A stretch of DNA of 6,948 nucleotides, taken from assembly GCA_039680225.1 (NCBI GenBank), contig JBDKTK010000309.1:1-6948 (forward strand), in the 5' to 3' direction. Position 1 is the stretch's first letter. Every line of letters begins with the position of its first letter. The translations under genes and the position numbers were made by a program. Below, piece by piece: positions 6,456 through 6,948 of the stretch. The notes under the pieces were generated by a model. The model did no database searches. It saw nothing but the letters and a program-made list of their open reading frames with translations, and was not told where the DNA came from. The stretch is from JBDKTK01 sp039680225. Its GTDB lineage: Bacteria > Desulfobacterota > Syntrophia > Syntrophales > UBA4778.

Positions 6456-6462
6456 CCCTTCT
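6456..6462 (-). promoter_or_regulatory. Ribosome binding site supporting a TTG start
   Basis: On the minus strand AGAAGGG lies eight bases before the TTG at 6447. No ATG or GTG is available in frame between the upstream stop and residue 44, and the family-typical sequence begins right after this TTG. Confidence 0.6.
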
Positions 6463-6500
6463 TGCTCCTCTTTAGAAAAGGGGAGGATCAATGGTGCGCT

Positions 6501-6525
6501 CATTTCGACGGGCTCAACGGGCGGT
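6501..6525. repeat. Third, degenerate REP-like copy
   Basis: CATTTCGACGGGCTCAACGG then GCGGT aligns without gaps to 1729-1753, with 18 of 25 bases the same, including the TTCGAC and GCTCA blocks. The palindrome itself has decayed here. It lies in the divergent spacer about 54 bases upstream of the TTG start. Confidence 0.4.
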
Positions 6526-6541
6526 CTTAATTAATCGCGAC

Positions 6542-6570
6542 ACAGTAATGGCAAAATCAAATATGATCAA
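6542..6570 (-). promoter_or_regulatory. Candidate promoter for the fused membrane/SpdSyn-like gene
   Basis: On the minus strand TTGATC (6570-6565) is followed after exactly 17 bases by TACTGT (6547-6542). The match is moderate at both boxes. It would give a leader of about 90 bases that includes the degenerate REP-like copy. Confidence 0.3.
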
Positions 6571-6587
6571 GAATGTTTTTATGGAAG

Positions 6588-6613
6588 GCAGGGCCGTCCA
6601 TACCGCGCCCTGC
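6588..6613. repeat. 7-bp GC-rich inverted repeat
   Basis: GCAGGGC (6588-6594) and GCCCTGC (6607-6613) are perfect reverse complements around 12 bases. An alternative pairing, ATGGA (6581-6585) with TCCAT (6597-6601), overlaps it. It lies just before the 14-bp repeat, in the spacer of two divergent genes. Confidence 0.4.
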
Positions 6614-6621
6614 ATATCAAA

Positions 6622-6655
6622 ACATCAGATGATGACTATCTTCATCATCTGATGT
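6622..6655. promoter_or_regulatory. Perfect 14-bp inverted repeat, candidate operator or leader hairpin
   Basis: ACATCAGATGATGA (6622-6635) and TCATCATCTGATGT (6642-6655) are exact reverse complements around the six-base loop CTATCT. The nearest downstream start is the thiolase-like gene at 6711. No T-run follows on the plus strand (ATAAGACTC), and on the minus strand the stem is followed by TTTTGATATG, a run of only four Ts. Its place between divergent genes suits an operator, or a stable hairpin in the thiolase leader. No known binding-site family is recognised. Confidence 0.55.
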
Positions 6656-6710
6656 ATAAGACTCAAATTTATTTATCCTGTTTATTGCGTGCGTATAAAA
6701 GAGGGAGTCC

Positions 6711-6948
6711 ATGAATTCAGAAATAAATCGACCTTTGACAGCAGGCGGCTCTCATCAGGCCGGGGGACATTATCAGCGGAAGACCGGCCATCCCGTCATA
6801 TTCGGGGTGGGCCAGGTAACTCACCGCGACAAGATCATCGGCGAGAGCCTTACCGTGGTTGATCTGGCGAAGCTCGCGATCGACGCCTGTGTCCGCGACA
6901 CGGGGAGGGACGATATCCTCAAATACGTCGATCTCATCTCGGTTGTCG
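6711..6948 (+). CDS. Thiolase-superfamily (acetyl-CoA acetyltransferase-like) protein, partial at right edge
   Basis: The frame is open from ATG 6711 to the window end, giving 79 residues plus one base. GAGGGAG at 6701-6707 is a good ribosome binding site. Residues 28-41 read PVIFGVGQVTHRDK, and residues 47-79 LTVVDLAKLAIDACVRDTG followed by YVDLISVV. This matches the N-terminus of the thiolase-like family annotated as acetyl-CoA acetyltransferase or SCP-x-type thiolase (P.I.G.GQ..., helix L....A..A..D.G, then the D.I..V strand). The catalytic Cys and His lie beyond the edge, so activity cannot be judged. About 27 residues, rich in Gly, His and Ser, precede the conserved start, longer than I would expect, and no closer ATG start exists. 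The cytoplasmic role would be acyl-CoA thiolysis or condensation. Confidence 0.72.
   Translation, partial: MNSEINRPLTAGGSHQAGGHYQRKTGHPVIFGVGQVTHRDKIIGESLTVVDLAKLAIDACVRDTGRDDILKYVDLISVV

Noticed and set aside
6694..6699. TATAAA as a -10 box for the thiolase-like gene
   Set aside because: It lies only 11 bases before the ATG and next to the ribosome binding site, and no -35 box is visible at the right distance.
1..6948. tRNA, rRNA, CRISPR array, insertion sequence, phage or defence system
   Set aside because: No cloverleaf-like sequence, regular spaced repeats, transposase or integrase motifs were seen on either strand.

Overview
The window looks like ordinary bacterial chromosome from a Gram-negative with moderate GC content. 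The family mix is a Sel1-type protein, a prohibitin/SPFH protein, a secreted DUF2059 protein, a PaaI-type thioesterase, a fused membrane/spermidine-synthase-like protein and a thiolase-like protein. Together with AT-rich spacers carrying REP-like palindromes, this suggests a deltaproteobacterial (Desulfobacterota, Syntrophales-like) genome. That assignment is inference from gene content only.

Layout. (1) 1-193, minus: N-terminus of an HD-GYP-type protein (DUF3391 domain) running off the left edge. (2) 194-605: divergent spacer with two hairpins and a candidate promoter. (3) 606-1583, plus: membrane-anchored Sel1-repeat protein. (4) 1584-2004: spacer with a terminator-like REP hairpin, then about 240 bases open on both strands, perhaps a small membrane ORF. 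(5) 2005-2886 and 2943-3536, plus: prohibitin-like SPFH protein followed 56 bases later by a secreted DUF2059 protein, a likely operon. (6) 3537-3762: convergent spacer with a strong hairpin, a second REP-like palindrome and a short tail-like reading frame. (7) 4390-6447 then 3763-4260, both minus: a 685-residue fused membrane/spermidine-synthase-like protein, then a hotdog thioesterase. (8) 6448-6710: divergent spacer with a third, degenerate REP-like copy, a 7-bp inverted repeat and a perfect 14-bp inverted repeat. (9) 6711-6948, plus: N-terminus of a thiolase-superfamily protein cut by the right edge.

How the genes relate. The SPFH and DUF2059 proteins probably work at the cytoplasmic membrane and in the periplasm. 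The thiolase-like protein and the thioesterase both belong to families that handle acyl-CoA, so this part may serve acyl-CoA metabolism. The HD-GYP protein would belong to cyclic-di-GMP turnover. I see no phage, insertion sequence, CRISPR array, rRNA or tRNA, and no convincing new multi-gene system. The best leads are the REP-like palindrome family, the 14-bp inverted repeat beside the thiolase gene, the altered nucleotide-binding motif in the spermidine-synthase-like domain, and the unexplained 1770-2004 stretch.
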